Below are positions 8,776 through 18,106 of a stretch of DNA of 64,000 nt, piece by piece; position 1 is the first letter of the stretch; each line of letters opens with the position of its first letter. This DNA comes from Pseudomonas sp. LFM046 (GTDB lineage: Bacteria; Pseudomonadota; Gammaproteobacteria; Pseudomonadales; Pseudomonadaceae), in NCBI RefSeq assembly GCF_000949385.2, contig NZ_JYKO02000001.1, positions 3,460,648 to 3,524,647 on the forward strand, written 5' to 3'. The notes beneath the pieces were generated by a model. It was not told the origin of the DNA. It did no database searches and saw only the letters and a list, made by a program, of their open reading frames with translations. Position numbers and translations under genes: made by a program.

Positions 8776-9852
8776 ATGGCTGATTTACAGATCGACGACC
8801 TTAACGTTGCCTCCAACGAGACCCTGATCACGCCGGAGCAGTTGAAGCGCGAAATCCCCCTGACCGACGCAGCCCTGGACACTGTCGCCAATGGCCGCCA
8901 GGTGGTCCGCAATATCCTCGATGGCAAGGACCATCGCCTGTTCGTGGTGGTAGGCCCCTGCTCCATCCACGACATCAAGGCCGCCCACGAATACGCCGAC
9001 CGCCTCAAGGGCCTGGCCGCCGAGCTGTCCGATACCCTTTTCCTGGTGATGCGCGTGTACTTCGAAAAGCCGCGCACCACCGTAGGCTGGAAAGGCCTGA
9101 TCAACGACCCCTACCTGGATGACTCCTTCAAGATCCAGGACGGTCTGCACATCGGCCGCCAGCTGCTGCGTGACCTGGCCGAAAAAGGCCTGCCCACGGC
9201 CACCGAAGCCCTGGACCCGATCTCCCCGCAGTACCTGCAGGACCTGATCAGCTGGTCCGCCATCGGCGCCCGCACCACCGAATCCCAGACCCACCGCGAA
9301 ATGGCCTCCGGCCTGTCCTCCGCGGTCGGCTTCAAGAACGGCACCGACGGCAGCCTGACCGTGGCGATCAACGCCCTCCAGTCGGTTTCCAGCCCGCACC
9401 GTTTCCTCGGTATCAACCAGGAAGGCGGCGTCTCCATCGTCACCACCAAGGGCAACGCCTATGGCCACGTGGTGCTGCGCGGCGGCAACGGCAAGCCGAA
9501 CTACGACTCGGTCAGCGTCGCCATCTGCGAGCAGGAGCTGACCAAGGCCGGCATTCGCCCGAACATCATGGTCGACTGCAGCCACGCCAACTCCAACAAG
9601 GATCCGGCCCTGCAGCCGCTGGTCATGGACAACGTCGCCAACCAGATACTGGAAGGCAACAACTCCATCGTCGGCCTGATGGTGGAAAGCCATCTCGGCT
9701 GGGGCAACCAGTCGATTCCGAAGGACCTCGACCAACTGAAGTACGGCGTATCCATCACCGACGCCTGCATCGACTGGGACACCACCGAGAAAACCCTGCG
9801 CAGCATGCATGCCAAGCTCAAGGACGTATTGCCGAAACGCCAGCGCGGCTGA
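8776..9852 (+). CDS. Type I 3-deoxy-7-phosphoheptulonate (DAHP) synthase
   Basis: This 358-residue enzyme condenses phosphoenolpyruvate and erythrose 4-phosphate, the first step of aromatic amino acid synthesis. It is of the AroF/AroG/AroH type: VVGPCSIHD near the N-terminus, WKGLINDPYLD, GARTTESQTHRE and IMVDCSHANSNKDP are all present. I chose ATG 8776 (MADLQIDDL) over the upstream ATG 8764 because it gives the length I recall for the homologue PA1750. Which amino acid inhibits this isoform cannot be read from the sequence. A hairpin with arms CCGCCAG/CTGGCGG lies at 8710-8733 in the leader; I cannot assign it a role. Confidence 0.93.
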   Translation: MADLQIDDLNVASNETLITPEQLKREIPLTDAALDTVANGRQVVRNILDGKDHRLFVVVGPCSIHDIKAAHEYADRLKGLAAELSDTLFLVMRVYFEKPRTTVGWKGLINDPYLDDSFKIQDGLHIGRQLLRDLAEKGLPTATEALDPISPQYLQDLISWSAIGARTTESQTHREMASGLSSAVGFKNGTDGSLTVAINALQSVSSPHRFLGINQEGGVSIVTTKGNAYGHVVLRGGNGKPNYDSVSVAICEQELTKAGIRPNIMVDCSHANSNKDPALQPLVMDNVANQILEGNNSIVGLMVESHLGWGNQSIPKDLDQLKYGVSITDACIDWDTTEKTLRSMHAKLKDVLPKRQRG

Positions 9853-9870
9853 CCGACAGGCAGAAACGAA

Positions 9871-9897
9871 AACGCCGGGCAATTGCCCGGCGTTTTT
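9871..9897. terminator. Bidirectional terminator after the DAHP synthase gene
   Basis: The arms AACGCCGGGC and GCCCGGCGTT enclose an AATT loop and are followed by a T run on the plus strand. The converging acetyltransferase gene may share it. Confidence 0.85.
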
Positions 9898-9911
9898 CTT
9901 TGTGCGCTGGC

Positions 9912-10196
9912 TCAGCCGTTATGCTGAGCCTGGCGCTGACGGCGCTCGATGTAGCGCTCGACGTAGGAGCAGGACGGGATCACGGTGTAACCGTGGTCCT
10001 CGGCGTATTCCAGCGCGGATTCAGTCAGCGCCGCAGCGATCCCGCGACCACGCAGGACGTTCGGCACAAAGGTGCGATAGATGTCCAAAGTCTGTTTCCC
10101 CAGGTCCATATAGGCCAGGTACGCACGATGACCGTCCACGGTGGTCTCGAACTGATGACCTGCCTGGTCATGGTGAATGGACAATGCCTCGCTCAT
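9912..10196 (-). CDS. Small GNAT-like N-acetyltransferase (YjdJ-type)
   Basis: This 94-residue protein is half the size of a full GNAT enzyme and matches the small YjdJ-like branch. It carries RTFVPNVLRGRGIAAAL, an acetyl-CoA-binding R/Q-x2-G-x-G/A motif, followed by a helix and the strand YTVIPSCSYV with a conserved Cys. The ribosome site GAGGAG lies six bases before ATG 10196. A GTG one codon upstream is in frame but sits too close to that site. The acceptor substrate is unknown. Confidence 0.85.
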   Translation of the reverse strand: MSEALSIHHDQAGHQFETTVDGHRAYLAYMDLGKQTLDIYRTFVPNVLRGRGIAAALTESALEYAEDHGYTVIPSCSYVERYIERRQRQAQHNG

Positions 10197-10216
10197 CACT
10201 ACTCCTCTGAGGGGGT

Positions 10217-11488
10217 CTAAAACCTTACCCGTACCTTATCTATCTTTTCCAGCCGAAGGAACATCTCAGCCGTTCCCGAACCGAATTGGACGCTGAGAAA
10301 AGCCTTCCCGTTCTCCACCTTGTGTAATACGCCCTGGTAATAGGCGCCATCGAAGGTGATGAACTGCAGCCGTTTGCCGGCATAGGCCGGCAGATCAGCA
10401 ACATTGACGAACTCGTACTGCTGCACGGCACGTTCTGTGCCTTCATTTTCCTTCGCCGCGGTGATCTTCTCCATCGCCGCAGGCTTGTTGTGCACCGCCG
10501 GGTCCACCCAGGCGAATTCGACCGGCTGCACCAGTTCCTGGTTCACCAGGACCGCCGGACGCAGCATGGACACCACATCCTTGGCTTCGAAGAACTGCAG
10601 CCCATCCCAGGCCATGCCTTCACTCGGGTTCAGCTCCACCCGCAGCGACTGCGGGTCCTTCAGATAACGCCCGTAGGCATCCAGCATCGGCTGTCCCAGC
10701 GCGATCCGCTGGCTGCGCAGCACGGTGTCGAACTGCTGTACCGCAGTCTGCTGGTACGCCTCGGCGGACTGACCGAGCTTGCCGGCGCAGAACTGCTGGA
10801 CCTTGCGCTGGTACTGGTTGTCGTTCAGTTCGAAGATCACGCTGGACAAGTGCGGCGGATTGACCTTCAGGTCGCCCGGCTTCTCCGACATGTTAGACAA
10901 GGACAAGCTGAGGCGCACTTCACCCATATCGCGGGTATCGGATGTCATCGTCAGGTTCAGCTTCTGCGCGCCCGGCTGGAACAGATAGGAAAACTCCGCG
11001 TCCGTCTCCAGGGTCCGATAGCCCATTTCCAGCAACTCGTCGGTGCCGATGTTGCGCACCGAGCCGCAGGCCACTTCGCTCATCGCCGTGAATACACTGC
11101 GCTCGGCCGGCGTGTTGTAAAGCTGCTGCATGAATGGCCCATGCACTTCCAGTGCGAGGCCCTTGAGGTTGACCGCCATCTGCTCGGGGAATTTACCCTC
11201 GGCCAGACGCTCCTTGAAGCTGAGGAGCTCGCGAAGCCCCTGGAACTTCAGCTCTGCCCGCTGAATCTGGAGGCTATCTCCCATGGCAGGTACGCGAAGT
11301 TGCAGGTTCTCAAGGCCAATTCGGCCATCGAAGGAAGAAGTTATCCCCCCGTAGGTGATATCCATCATCGGCGACAACTTGCTGATCGCGTCATCCATGA
11401 TGGATCTGACCGACCACCAGAGCGACAACTTGATGATCAGCCCCACGGCCAGGACCGACAGCAATCCCCACTTGAGAATCTTCGACAT
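10217..11488 (-). CDS. Unrecognised membrane-anchored protein
   Basis: This 423-residue protein has one N-terminal transmembrane helix (about residues 5-25, WGLLSVLAVGLIIKLSLWW). The rest is a long, mostly beta-type region rich in alternating hydrophobic residues (GLENLQLRVPAM, RLSLSLSNMSEK), somewhat like periplasmic AsmA-type or DUF945-type domains. Only two Cys are seen. I do not recognise a specific family and propose no function. It is transcribed away from oprI and has its own terminator-free downstream neighbour 20 bases away, the acetyltransferase, so the two may share a transcript. Confidence 0.75.
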   Translation of the reverse strand: MSKILKWGLLSVLAVGLIIKLSLWWSVRSIMDDAISKLSPMMDITYGGITSSFDGRIGLENLQLRVPAMGDSLQIQRAELKFQGLRELLSFKERLAEGKFPEQMAVNLKGLALEVHGPFMQQLYNTPAERSVFTAMSEVACGSVRNIGTDELLEMGYRTLETDAEFSYLFQPGAQKLNLTMTSDTRDMGEVRLSLSLSNMSEKPGDLKVNPPHLSSVIFELNDNQYQRKVQQFCAGKLGQSAEAYQQTAVQQFDTVLRSQRIALGQPMLDAYGRYLKDPQSLRVELNPSEGMAWDGLQFFEAKDVVSMLRPAVLVNQELVQPVEFAWVDPAVHNKPAAMEKITAAKENEGTERAVQQYEFVNVADLPAYAGKRLQFITFDGAYYQGVLHKVENGKAFLSVQFGSGTAEMFLRLEKIDKVRVRF

Positions 11489-11627
11489 AATGACGTCCTT
11501 GAAGTCTGCGCCTCTCTATGGATATCGGAGGCCGGGCAAGCTTAACAGTCACTCCCTGGCACTGCCACGGCGACTCTTTGTATTGCCGAAGATATTTCTA
11601 GGTTCACTGCAGAAAGTTCAGTTTTCA

Positions 11628-11744
11628 ATGCCAAATCAGCCCACGGGCAACACCCCCAACGCCGGCACCGGTAACGCCTGTCAGGTTACGGGCAAGAATC
11701 CGGCGATAGCGCTGGCACCGACCTACACTTGCAATTCCGACTGA
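11628..11744 (+). CDS. Possible 38-residue small protein
   Basis: The frame reads MPNQPTGNTPNAGTGNAC and then ends ...YTCNSD-stop, with two Cys and many Pro, Asn and Thr residues. There is no clear ribosome site before the ATG, and no signal peptide. Its only support is that a terminator-like hairpin begins one base after the stop. It could equally be part of a small RNA. Confidence 0.2.
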   Translation: MPNQPTGNTPNAGTGNACQVTGKNPAIALAPTYTCNSD

Positions 11745-11745
11745 T

Positions 11746-11774
11746 CAAAGAACAACCAGAACGGCTGTTTTTTG
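11746..11774 (+). terminator. Terminator-like hairpin after the possible small ORF
   Basis: The arms CAAAGAACAACC and GGCTGTTTTTTG pair with one mismatch and one G-U pair around AGAAC. The T run on the plus strand would end a transcript running toward oprI. Confidence 0.4.
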
Positions 11775-11848
11775 ACCAGCGACCTCGCTAATTGCTTGTG
11801 AACTAGCCGGCAAGCTGAAAAAAATGTGCCTGCCTTGCACAAGGTCAG

Positions 11849-11876
11849 TTTACTTACTACAAGTTACGGGTAGTAT
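11849..11876 (+). promoter_or_regulatory. Candidate sigma-70 promoter of oprI
   Basis: A TTTACT -35 element and a TAGTAT -10 element are 16 bases apart. The start of transcription would fall about 60 bases before the oprI ATG. Each box matches four of six consensus bases, so this is a tentative call for a gene known to be very strongly expressed. Confidence 0.35.
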
Positions 11877-11943
11877 GTACGCCGGCTAATTTCCCAAGCT
11901 CGGGGAATTGCTTTATGGAAATGTCCACCTTAAGGGGAACACG

Positions 11944-12195
11944 ATGAACAACGTTCTGAAATTCTCTGCTCTGGCTCTGGCCGCAGTTCTGGCCACCGGT
12001 TGCAGCAGCGTATCCAAAGAAACTGAAGCCCGTCTGACTGCTACCGAAGACGCAGCTGCTCGCGCTCAGGCTCGTGCTGACGAAGCCTACCGCAAGGCTG
12101 ACGAAGCTCTGGCCGCCGCTCAGAAAGCCCAGCAGACCGCTGACGAGGCTAACGAGCGCGCCCTGCGCATGCTGGAAAAAGCCAGCCGCAAGTAA
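11944..12195 (+). CDS. oprI: Major outer membrane lipoprotein I
   Basis: This 83-residue lipoprotein is almost identical to P. aeruginosa OprI. The signal peptide ends in the lipobox ATGC, making Cys20 the lipidated first residue. The mature part is one long alpha-helical heptad region rich in Ala, and it ends in Arg-Lys as Braun-type lipoproteins do. A strong AAGGGG ribosome site precedes the ATG. It tethers the outer membrane to peptidoglycan by its C-terminal Lys in the Lpp family; the L,D-transpeptidase gene next door would fit that step. A terminator follows. Confidence 0.98.
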   Translation: MNNVLKFSALALAAVLATGCSSVSKETEARLTATEDAAARAQARADEAYRKADEALAAAQKAQQTADEANERALRMLEKASRK

Positions 12196-12212
12196 TAGCT
12201 TTCGGGCTATTG

Positions 12213-12245
12213 AAGCCGACCCGGCTTGCTGGGTCGGCTTTTTTA
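12213..12245 (+). terminator. oprI terminator
   Basis: The arms AAGCCGACCC and GGGTCGGCTT enclose GGCTTGCT and are followed by TTTTA. Confidence 0.88.
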
Positions 12246-12332
12246 TTGCCCGCGAATCACCCTCCTCCATCAGCACTGCAGACACTGGAACAACTCCGCT
12301 GCAAAGGCTGCATCCCAAACGGCGGGCAAAAG

Positions 12333-12364
12333 AAAAGCCCGCTGGCGAATCGCTCAGCGGGCTT
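12333..12364 (-). terminator. Terminator of the L,D-transpeptidase gene
   Basis: The arms AAAGCCCGCT and AGCGGGCTTT flank a 12-base loop. On the minus strand the stem is followed by TCTTTT. Confidence 0.7.
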
Positions 12365-12383
12365 TGCTCGTGCAATGGAGCGT

Positions 12384-13346
12384 TTAGAGCTCGGTATTGG
12401 GCATCGTGGCCGCCACGGCCGAATCAGGTTCGGCGATTTCTACCGGCAGACCGTCTTCGGCCGCAACCACTTCACGCACCACGTCCCAGTTCAGGCGGAT
12501 GCGGTTGACCAGGTCTTCGCGCTTGAGCAGGGCGTTGATCACTGCGGTGTGCTTGTCCACCACCGACGGGTCGCCGTGGTCGTCCAGCGGAGCGTGGGCT
12601 TCCAGGTAGACCTTGCCGCCGCTTACGCCGAACTTGTAGGGCTCGTTCATGATGCGCACCGGAGTGCCTACCGGAGCCATGGCCGCCAGGGCCAGCACGT
12701 TGTTGTTCAGCATGCGGAAGCAGCCGTGGCTTACGCGCATGCCGATGCCGAACTTCTTGTTCGAGCCGTGAATCAGGTAGCCCGGAACGCCCAGACTGAA
12801 CTTGAACGGACCCAGCGGGTTGTCCGGACCCGGCGGCACCACGGTGGGCAGCGGATCACCATCGGCGGCATGCTCTTCGCGGATGGACTTGGGCGGATAC
12901 CAGGCCGGATTCGAGGTCTTGCCAGTGATGGTGGTATGGGCAACAGGCGAGCCCCAGCCTTCACGACCAATACCGAGCGGGAAGGTGTGAACCACGTTCT
13001 GCCCTTTCGGGAAGTAGTACATGCGGTACTCGGCGAGGTTGATCACGATACCTTCGCGCGGGCCCGGCGGCAGAATGTAGCGGGTCGGGAGGATGATCTC
13101 GGTGCCTACGCCCGGCAGCCAGGGATCGACGCCCGGGTTCGCGGCAACCATTTCCAGGTAGCCCAGGTCATTGGCGACACCAATGTCGGCGAAGGTGTCT
13201 TCATACTTGGCCTTGATCACCTGGACCTGGCCGACGATGTCTTCGCCGGGCGGGGGCAGGGGCAGCTCCAGGGCTGCAGCAGGCCCCGCCACCAGCAGGG
13301 ACGCTAATGACAGGGAGCGGGCGACGGCTGGAAAGCGCGACAACAT
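12384..13346 (-). CDS. Periplasmic L,D-transpeptidase (ErfK/YbiS/YcfS type)
   Basis: This 320-residue exported protein has a signal peptide ending AGPAAA, then a region before the YkuD domain. The catalytic signature is visible as HGSNKKFGIGMRVSHGCFRM: the His of HGS, and the Ser-His-Gly-Cys-Phe-Arg box with the nucleophile Cys. Most relatives have Ile where this one has Phe. Such enzymes either cross-link peptidoglycan or attach lipoproteins to it. Because oprI lies just beyond the 3' end and needs such an attachment, OprI is a likely substrate by inference. AAGGA lies seven bases before the ATG. Confidence 0.93.
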   Translation of the reverse strand: MLSRFPAVARSLSLASLLVAGPAAALELPLPPPGEDIVGQVQVIKAKYEDTFADIGVANDLGYLEMVAANPGVDPWLPGVGTEIILPTRYILPPGPREGIVINLAEYRMYYFPKGQNVVHTFPLGIGREGWGSPVAHTTITGKTSNPAWYPPKSIREEHAADGDPLPTVVPPGPDNPLGPFKFSLGVPGYLIHGSNKKFGIGMRVSHGCFRMLNNNVLALAAMAPVGTPVRIMNEPYKFGVSGGKVYLEAHAPLDDHGDPSVVDKHTAVINALLKREDLVNRIRLNWDVVREVVAAEDGLPVEIAEPDSAVAATMPNTEL

Positions 13347-13418
13347 CCGGGAATCCTTGACAATCGACTGATTAAAAGACGCGAAATTCTACACTGGTGC
13401 GCGCCGCACCGGGAGCCC

Positions 13419-13700
13419 TCAGGCTTCCGACCAGACCGAGTGCACCCCGTGACGCTGGGCCTCGAGAGTAGAGCGGCAGTGGGTGCACAGGCGCCGGTCA
13501 CGCAGCAGCTCCTGCCCAAGATTACTCCAGCGCGGCTGCGCTGGCAGCAAGCCACCGCAGAGGGTCCGATCGGCGAAACCACCCAATTCCAGCTGGCGCA
13601 CCACCAGGTGCAGGCGCACTTCGCGGCAAGCGAACAGGTCGAGTTGCTCGTCGGGCTCTATCACTTTGTAGCCAAACAGGGACCAGGCGGGGCGCGGCAT
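13419..13700 (-). CDS. Conserved small hypothetical protein
   Basis: This 93-residue protein has a good ribosome site (GGAG, six bases before the ATG). It begins with a Trp/Phe/Tyr-rich stretch (AWSLFGYKVIEPDEQ) and ends with a C-x2-C pair in RRLCTHCRSTLEAQ. Two further Cys lie in the middle, so zinc binding is possible. I recall a hypothetical gene (PA2855) between the transpeptidase and tesA in P. aeruginosa. No function is proposed. Confidence 0.75.
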   Translation of the reverse strand: MPRPAWSLFGYKVIEPDEQLDLFACREVRLHLVVRQLELGGFADRTLCGGLLPAQPRWSNLGQELLRDRRLCTHCRSTLEAQRHGVHSVWSEA

Positions 13701-13756
13701 GGAGGACTCCAGGGAGGGTGCGCAACATTAGCCGAAAGCGAGCTGGGGGAAAAGCG

Positions 13757-14362
13757 TCAGAGCAAGGGTTCGAGGGTCGGCCAGACATTGTCCAGCAACC
13801 GGGGCTGGGCCTTGGCTTGAGGGTGGATCCCGTCGGCTTGCATCATGTCCGGAACGCCGCCCACACCGTCCAGGAAGAACGGCACCAGAGGCACCTGCTT
13901 CTGTGCCGCCAGGGTGCTATAGACGTTGGCGAAAGCCGTGGTATAGCGCGCACCGTAGTTGGGCGGCAGGCGCATGCCAAGCAGCAGCACCGAGGCACCC
14001 TGTGCCCGGGCGCCATCGATCATGCCGGCAAGATTCTGTTGCAATTGGGCCGGCGGCTGGCCGCGCAGGCCATCGTTGCCGCCAAGCTCGATGATCACCA
14101 GTTCCGGCTTGTGTTCCGCGAGCAGCGCGGGAAGCCTCGAAAGCCCGCCAGCACTGGTGTCGCCACTGATTGAAGCGTTCACCACGCGCTGCTTGTAGCC
14201 CTTCTCGGAGAGGCGTTTTTCCAGGAGCGAGACCCAGCCCTGGCTGGTTTTCAGCCCTAGAGCGGCGCTGATACTATCGCCGACGACCAGCACCGTCCCC
14301 GCCATGGCCTCCTGCGCCAGCAGCAACAGGGACAGGCAGCCGCCCAATAACCAGGCACGCAT
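13757..14362 (-). CDS. tesA: Multifunctional esterase / acyl-CoA thioesterase I
   Basis: This 201-residue periplasmic SGNH hydrolase has a signal peptide (LLGGCLSLLLLAQEAMA). The four SGNH blocks are visible: GDSISAALG (catalytic Ser), the Gly of ISGDTSAGG, GGNDGLRG (Asn), and DGIHP near the C-terminus (Asp and His). TesA hydrolyses thioesters, short esters and lysophospholipids. The frame is open to 14443, but ATG 14362 has GGAGAA four bases before it and matches the known 201-residue length. It is divergent from the ABC ATPase gene, with only ten bases between the two start codons. Confidence 0.95.
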   Translation of the reverse strand: MRAWLLGGCLSLLLLAQEAMAGTVLVVGDSISAALGLKTSQGWVSLLEKRLSEKGYKQRVVNASISGDTSAGGLSRLPALLAEHKPELVIIELGGNDGLRGQPPAQLQQNLAGMIDGARAQGASVLLLGMRLPPNYGARYTTAFANVYSTLAAQKQVPLVPFFLDGVGGVPDMMQADGIHPQAKAQPRLLDNVWPTLEPLL

Positions 14363-14372
14363 TGGATTCTCC

Positions 14373-15056
14373 ATGAGCGCAAGCATTCTCGATGCGCGGA
14401 ACCTTAGCAAAGTGGTTCCCAGCGCGGAAGGCGAGCTGATCATCCTTCACGACCTCTCTCTCAGCCTCGACAAGGGCGACAGCCTGGCCATCGTCGGCAG
14501 TTCCGGCTCCGGCAAATCCACACTCCTCGGCCTGCTCGCCGGGCTCGACCTGCCCAGCGGCGGTGAAGTACGCCTGGCTGGCCGCCCTCTGTCGGGTCTG
14601 GATGAAGACCAGCGGGCACGGGTCCGCGCGGAACATGTCGGCTTCGTCTTTCAGTCATTCCAGCTGCTGGACAATCTCAACGCACTTGAGAACGTCATGC
14701 TACCCCTCGAACTGGAAGGCCATCGGGACGCCCGCAGTCGGGCTCGCCAGCTCCTCGAACGAGTGGGCCTGGGCCAACGCCTCAGCCACTATCCGCGCCA
14801 ACTTTCGGGTGGCGAACAGCAGCGCGTCGCCATCGCCCGCGCCTTCGCCGCCGAGCCCGACGTGCTCTTCGCCGACGAGCCCACCGGCAATCTCGACAGC
14901 CACACCGGCGAGCGCATCAGCGACCTGCTCTTCCAGCTCAATCAGGAACGCGGCACCACCCTGGTGCTCGTGACCCATGACGAACGCCTCGCCCATCGCT
15001 GCCGCCGCCTGATTCGCCTGGAAGCCGGCCGCCTGGTCGACCAGGTAGAACCCTGA
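14373..15056 (+). CDS. ABC transporter ATP-binding protein (YbbA-type)
   Basis: This 227-residue ATPase has Walker [10 protein letters not shown], the signature [14 protein letters not shown], Walker [13 protein letters not shown] and the switch His in VLVTHDE. It belongs to the LolD/MacB-like branch that pairs with FtsX-type permeases. Its TGA overlaps the ATG of the permease gene by one base, so the two subunits are translationally coupled. Back-to-back placement with tesA is also known in E. coli (tesA-ybbA-ybbP). The substrate is not known; a role in moving lipids or hydrophobic esters is inferred only from tesA. Confidence 0.92.
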   Translation: MSASILDARNLSKVVPSAEGELIILHDLSLSLDKGDSLAIVGSSGSGKSTLLGLLAGLDLPSGGEVRLAGRPLSGLDEDQRARVRAEHVGFVFQSFQLLDNLNALENVMLPLELEGHRDARSRARQLLERVGLGQRLSHYPRQLSGGEQQRVAIARAFAAEPDVLFADEPTGNLDSHTGERISDLLFQLNQERGTTLVLVTHDERLAHRCRRLIRLEAGRLVDQVEP

Positions 15057-17560
15057 TGCGCCGCCTGCCCTTCACTCGCCTGCTGGCCATGGCTGCGCGC
15101 CAGTTGTGGCGCGACGCCCACGGCGGCGAACTGCGGGTGCTGTTCTTCTCTTTATTAGTGGCAGTGGCGGCAAGCAGCGCCATCGGTTACTTCAGCGCCC
15201 GCCTGAATGCCGCGATGCTGCTGCGGGCCACCGAATTCCTCGGCGCCGACCTGCTGTTGAGCGGAACCTCCCCGGCCAGCACCGAGCAGATCGACAGCGG
15301 CCAGCGGCTGGGACTGAAACACGCCCGTGCCGTGGAGTTCTCCAGCGTGATCGCCGCTGACACCGGCATCCAGCTGGCCAGCGTCAAGGCAGTCGACCCC
15401 GCCTATCCGCTGCGCGGCGAGCTCAAGAGCGCCGCCCAGCTCTACGGCGAAGAAACCACCGGCAGCGGCCCGAAATCCGGCGAAGCCTGGGCCGAAGCGC
15501 GCCTGTTCGCCACCCTGAACCTGAAACCCGGCGACAGCATCGACGTCGGCCAGAAGACCTTGCGTCTCTCCCGCGTGCTGACCTACGAGCCGGACCGCGC
15601 GGGCGACTTCTACAGCCTCACCCCACGGGTACTCATCAGCCTGGACGACCTTGACGCCACCGGCGTGGTCCAGCCCGGCAGCCGCGTGCGTTATCGCGAA
15701 CTCTGGAGTGGCCCGGACGATGCCCTTGGCCGATACCGCGCTGCTGTGGAGCCCGGCCTCGCCGCCAACCAGCGGCTGGAGGACGCCCGCCACGGCAACC
15801 GGCAGATCGGCGGCGCGCTTGGCCGCGCCGAGCGCTACCTGAACCTGGCCAGCCTGGCCGCCGTGCTGCTGGCCGGCGTCGCGGTAGCCCTGTCCGCCGC
15901 CCGCTTTGCCGCTCGCCGTTTCGACGCCAGTGCCCTGCTCCGCTGCCTTGGCCTGTCCCGCCGCGAAGCCCTGCTGCTGTTCGGCCTGCAACTGGCACTG
16001 CTGGGCCTGCTGGCCAGCGCCCTGGGCGCCCTGCTCGGCTGGATTGCGCAGGCGGTGCTGTTCAAGCTTCTGGGCGGCCTGCTGCCCGCCGTGATTCCAA
16101 CCGGCGGCATGGTGCCGGCGCTGGCTGGAATCGCCACCGGCCTGCTGGCCCTCGCCGGATTCGCCCTGCCGCCCCTGGCCGCCCTCGGCCGCGTGCCGCC
16201 ACTGCGCGTGCTGCGCCGCGACCTGCTGCCGCTGCCCGCCAGCGCCTGGCTGGTATACGGCACCGCGCTGTTGGCGCTCGGCTTGATCATGTGGCGCCTC
16301 AGCCTGGACCTGAAAATCACCCTGGCCCTGCTGGGCGGCGGTCTGATCGCCGCACTGCTGCTGGGCAGCCTGTTGCTGGCCGGCCTGAATGCCCTGCGCC
16401 GCCTGCTCGTCAGCGCCGCGCTGCCCTGGCGCCTGGGCCTCGGCCAACTGCTGCGCCACCCGCTGGCCGCCGCCGGCCAGTCCCTGGCGTTCGGCCTGAT
16501 CCTGCTGGCCATGGCACTGATCGCCTTGCTGCGGGGCGAACTGCTGGACACCTGGCAGAATCAATTGCCGGAAAACGCCCCCAACCATTTCGCCCTCAAT
16601 GTGCTGCCCGCCGAGAAGGACGCCTTCGCCAGCCGTCTCGCCGTCCTGTCGCCCCACCCCGCTCCGCTCTATCCGGTCGTGCCCGGTCGCCTGACCGCCA
16701 TCAACGGCGAAGCGGTACGCCAGTTGGTGAGCAAGGACTCCCAGGGCGAACGCGCCATCCAGCGAGATCTCAGCCTTACCTGGGCGGCGCAACTCCCCAG
16801 CGACAATCGCCTGGTATCCGGCCGGTGGTGGAGCGATCTGCCCACGTCCGGACTTCCCGGCGTCTCGGTGGAGTCCAAGCTCGCCGAAAGCCTGGGCCTC
16901 AAGCTGGGCGACCGCCTCTCCTTCAGCGTCGGCGGCCTCCAACGGGACGCCCAAGTGACCAGCCTGCGGGAAGTGGACTGGGACAGCTTCCAGCCCAACT
17001 TCTATATGATCTTCGCCCCGGACACCCTGGCAGACCTGCCCGTCACCTACCTCACCAGCTTCTATCTGCCACCGCATCACGACCGCGAGTTGGTGGAGCT
17101 GTCCCGCGCCTTCCCGGCAGTCACGCTGCTGCAGGTGGAGGCCATCCTCGCGCAACTGCGCAGCATCCTCGCCCAGGTCACCCTGGCCGTCGAATTCGTC
17201 CTGCTCTTCGTGCTCGCCGCTGGGCTGGCCGTGCTGTTTGCAGGACTGCAATCCACACTGGATGAACGCATCCGCCAAGGCGCGCTGCTGCGTGCCCTGG
17301 GGGCCGAGCGCCGGTTGCTGGTCAGTGCGCGTCGCGCGGAGTTCGCCCTGCTCGGCGCCTGCAGCGGCCTGCTCGCCGCCCTCGGCTGCGAACTGGTCAG
17401 TGCCCTGCTCTACCGCTTCGCCTTCGACCTGCACTGGCAGCCCCATCCCTGGCTGCTGGCGCTGCCGTTGCTGGGCGCCCTGCTGGTCGGTGGCGCGGGC
17501 GTGCTGGGCACTCGCCGCGCGTTGAACGCCAGCCCGCTGACGGTTTTGCGCGAAGCTTGA
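15056..17560 (+). CDS. ABC transporter permease, FtsX-like (YbbP-type)
   Basis: This 834-residue protein is large, as expected for YbbP. An N-terminal membrane helix leads to a periplasmic domain of about 220 residues. Two membrane blocks follow, each of the FtsX type: about residues 260-480 with several Leu/Ala-rich helices, and the C-terminal 130 residues after a second periplasmic domain. The end reads [16 protein letters not shown], a sequence typical of this family. It forms an export complex with the ATPase encoded just before it. Confidence 0.9.
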   Translation: MRRLPFTRLLAMAARQLWRDAHGGELRVLFFSLLVAVAASSAIGYFSARLNAAMLLRATEFLGADLLLSGTSPASTEQIDSGQRLGLKHARAVEFSSVIAADTGIQLASVKAVDPAYPLRGELKSAAQLYGEETTGSGPKSGEAWAEARLFATLNLKPGDSIDVGQKTLRLSRVLTYEPDRAGDFYSLTPRVLISLDDLDATGVVQPGSRVRYRELWSGPDDALGRYRAAVEPGLAANQRLEDARHGNRQIGGALGRAERYLNLASLAAVLLAGVAVALSAARFAARRFDASALLRCLGLSRREALLLFGLQLALLGLLASALGALLGWIAQAVLFKLLGGLLPAVIPTGGMVPALAGIATGLLALAGFALPPLAALGRVPPLRVLRRDLLPLPASAWLVYGTALLALGLIMWRLSLDLKITLALLGGGLIAALLLGSLLLAGLNALRRLLVSAALPWRLGLGQLLRHPLAAAGQSLAFGLILLAMALIALLRGELLDTWQNQLPENAPNHFALNVLPAEKDAFASRLAVLSPHPAPLYPVVPGRLTAINGEAVRQLVSKDSQGERAIQRDLSLTWAAQLPSDNRLVSGRWWSDLPTSGLPGVSVESKLAESLGLKLGDRLSFSVGGLQRDAQVTSLREVDWDSFQPNFYMIFAPDTLADLPVTYLTSFYLPPHHDRELVELSRAFPAVTLLQVEAILAQLRSILAQVTLAVEFVLLFVLAAGLAVLFAGLQSTLDERIRQGALLRALGAERRLLVSARRAEFALLGACSGLLAALGCELVSALLYRFAFDLHWQPHPWLLALPLLGALLVGGAGVLGTRRALNASPLTVLREA

Positions 17561-17594
17561 TAGGCTTTGCCTCCCCAATCCCCGCAGGACCGCC

Positions 17595-18092
17595 ATGAGC
17601 CGCTACCGCCCGCCCCGCACCGCCGGAACCCCCTTGATCACCCCGGAAGGCGAAGCCCGTCTGCGCGCCGAGCTCCACGAGCTGTGGCACGTGCGCCGGC
17701 CCAAGGTCACCCAGGCAGTGAGCGAGGCGGCCGCCCAGGGGGATCGCTCGGAGAACGCCGAGTACACCTACGGCAAGAAGATGCTGCGGGAAATCGACAG
17801 CCGCGTGCGCTTCCTCACCAAGCGGCTGGAGAACCTGAAGGTCGTACGCGACCGGCCGGCCGACCCGGGCAAGGTCTACTTCGGCGCCTGGGTGATCCTG
17901 GAGGACGAGGACGGCGAGCAGGCGCGCTACCGCATCGTCGGGCCGGACGAATTCGACCTTAGGCAGAACCTCATCAGCATCGACTCCCCCCTCGCCCGCG
18001 CCTTGGTAGGCAAGGCGCTGGACGCAGAGGTCCGGGTCAGTACCCCGACCGGGGAAAAGACCTGGTACGTGGTCGAGATCGATTATCCCTAG
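17595..18092 (+). CDS. greB: Transcription elongation factor GreB
   Basis: This 165-residue protein has the Gre layout: an N-terminal coiled coil with the acidic tip in [18 protein letters not shown], and a C-terminal FKBP-like domain. GreB enters the secondary channel of RNA polymerase and stimulates cleavage of backtracked RNA. The Arg-Pro-rich start ([10 protein letters not shown]) and the RRPKV segment support GreB over GreA. AGGA precedes the ATG. It converges on the next gene with 14 bases between the stop codons and no clear terminator. Confidence 0.93.
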   Translation: MSRYRPPRTAGTPLITPEGEARLRAELHELWHVRRPKVTQAVSEAAAQGDRSENAEYTYGKKMLREIDSRVRFLTKRLENLKVVRDRPADPGKVYFGAWVILEDEDGEQARYRIVGPDEFDLRQNLISIDSPLARALVGKALDAEVRVSTPTGEKTWYVVEIDYP

Positions 18093-18106
18093 ACGCCGCG
18101 AAGCAC

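Larger units (their letters stand above)
11489..11943. other. Intergenic region before oprI, with a possible small ORF or sRNA
   Basis: This 455-base stretch is less GC-rich than its surroundings. It holds one 38-codon open frame at 11628-11744 and an imperfect hairpin at 11746-11774 ending in a T run. Nothing else codes convincingly. The part from about 11845 onward is the oprI promoter and leader. Confidence 0.5.

Noticed and set aside
15155-17596. 813-codon minus-strand frame across the ABC permease gene
   Set aside because: Its translation is low-complexity (Gln, Ala, Gly) and lies opposite a real membrane protein, so it is a codon-bias shadow.
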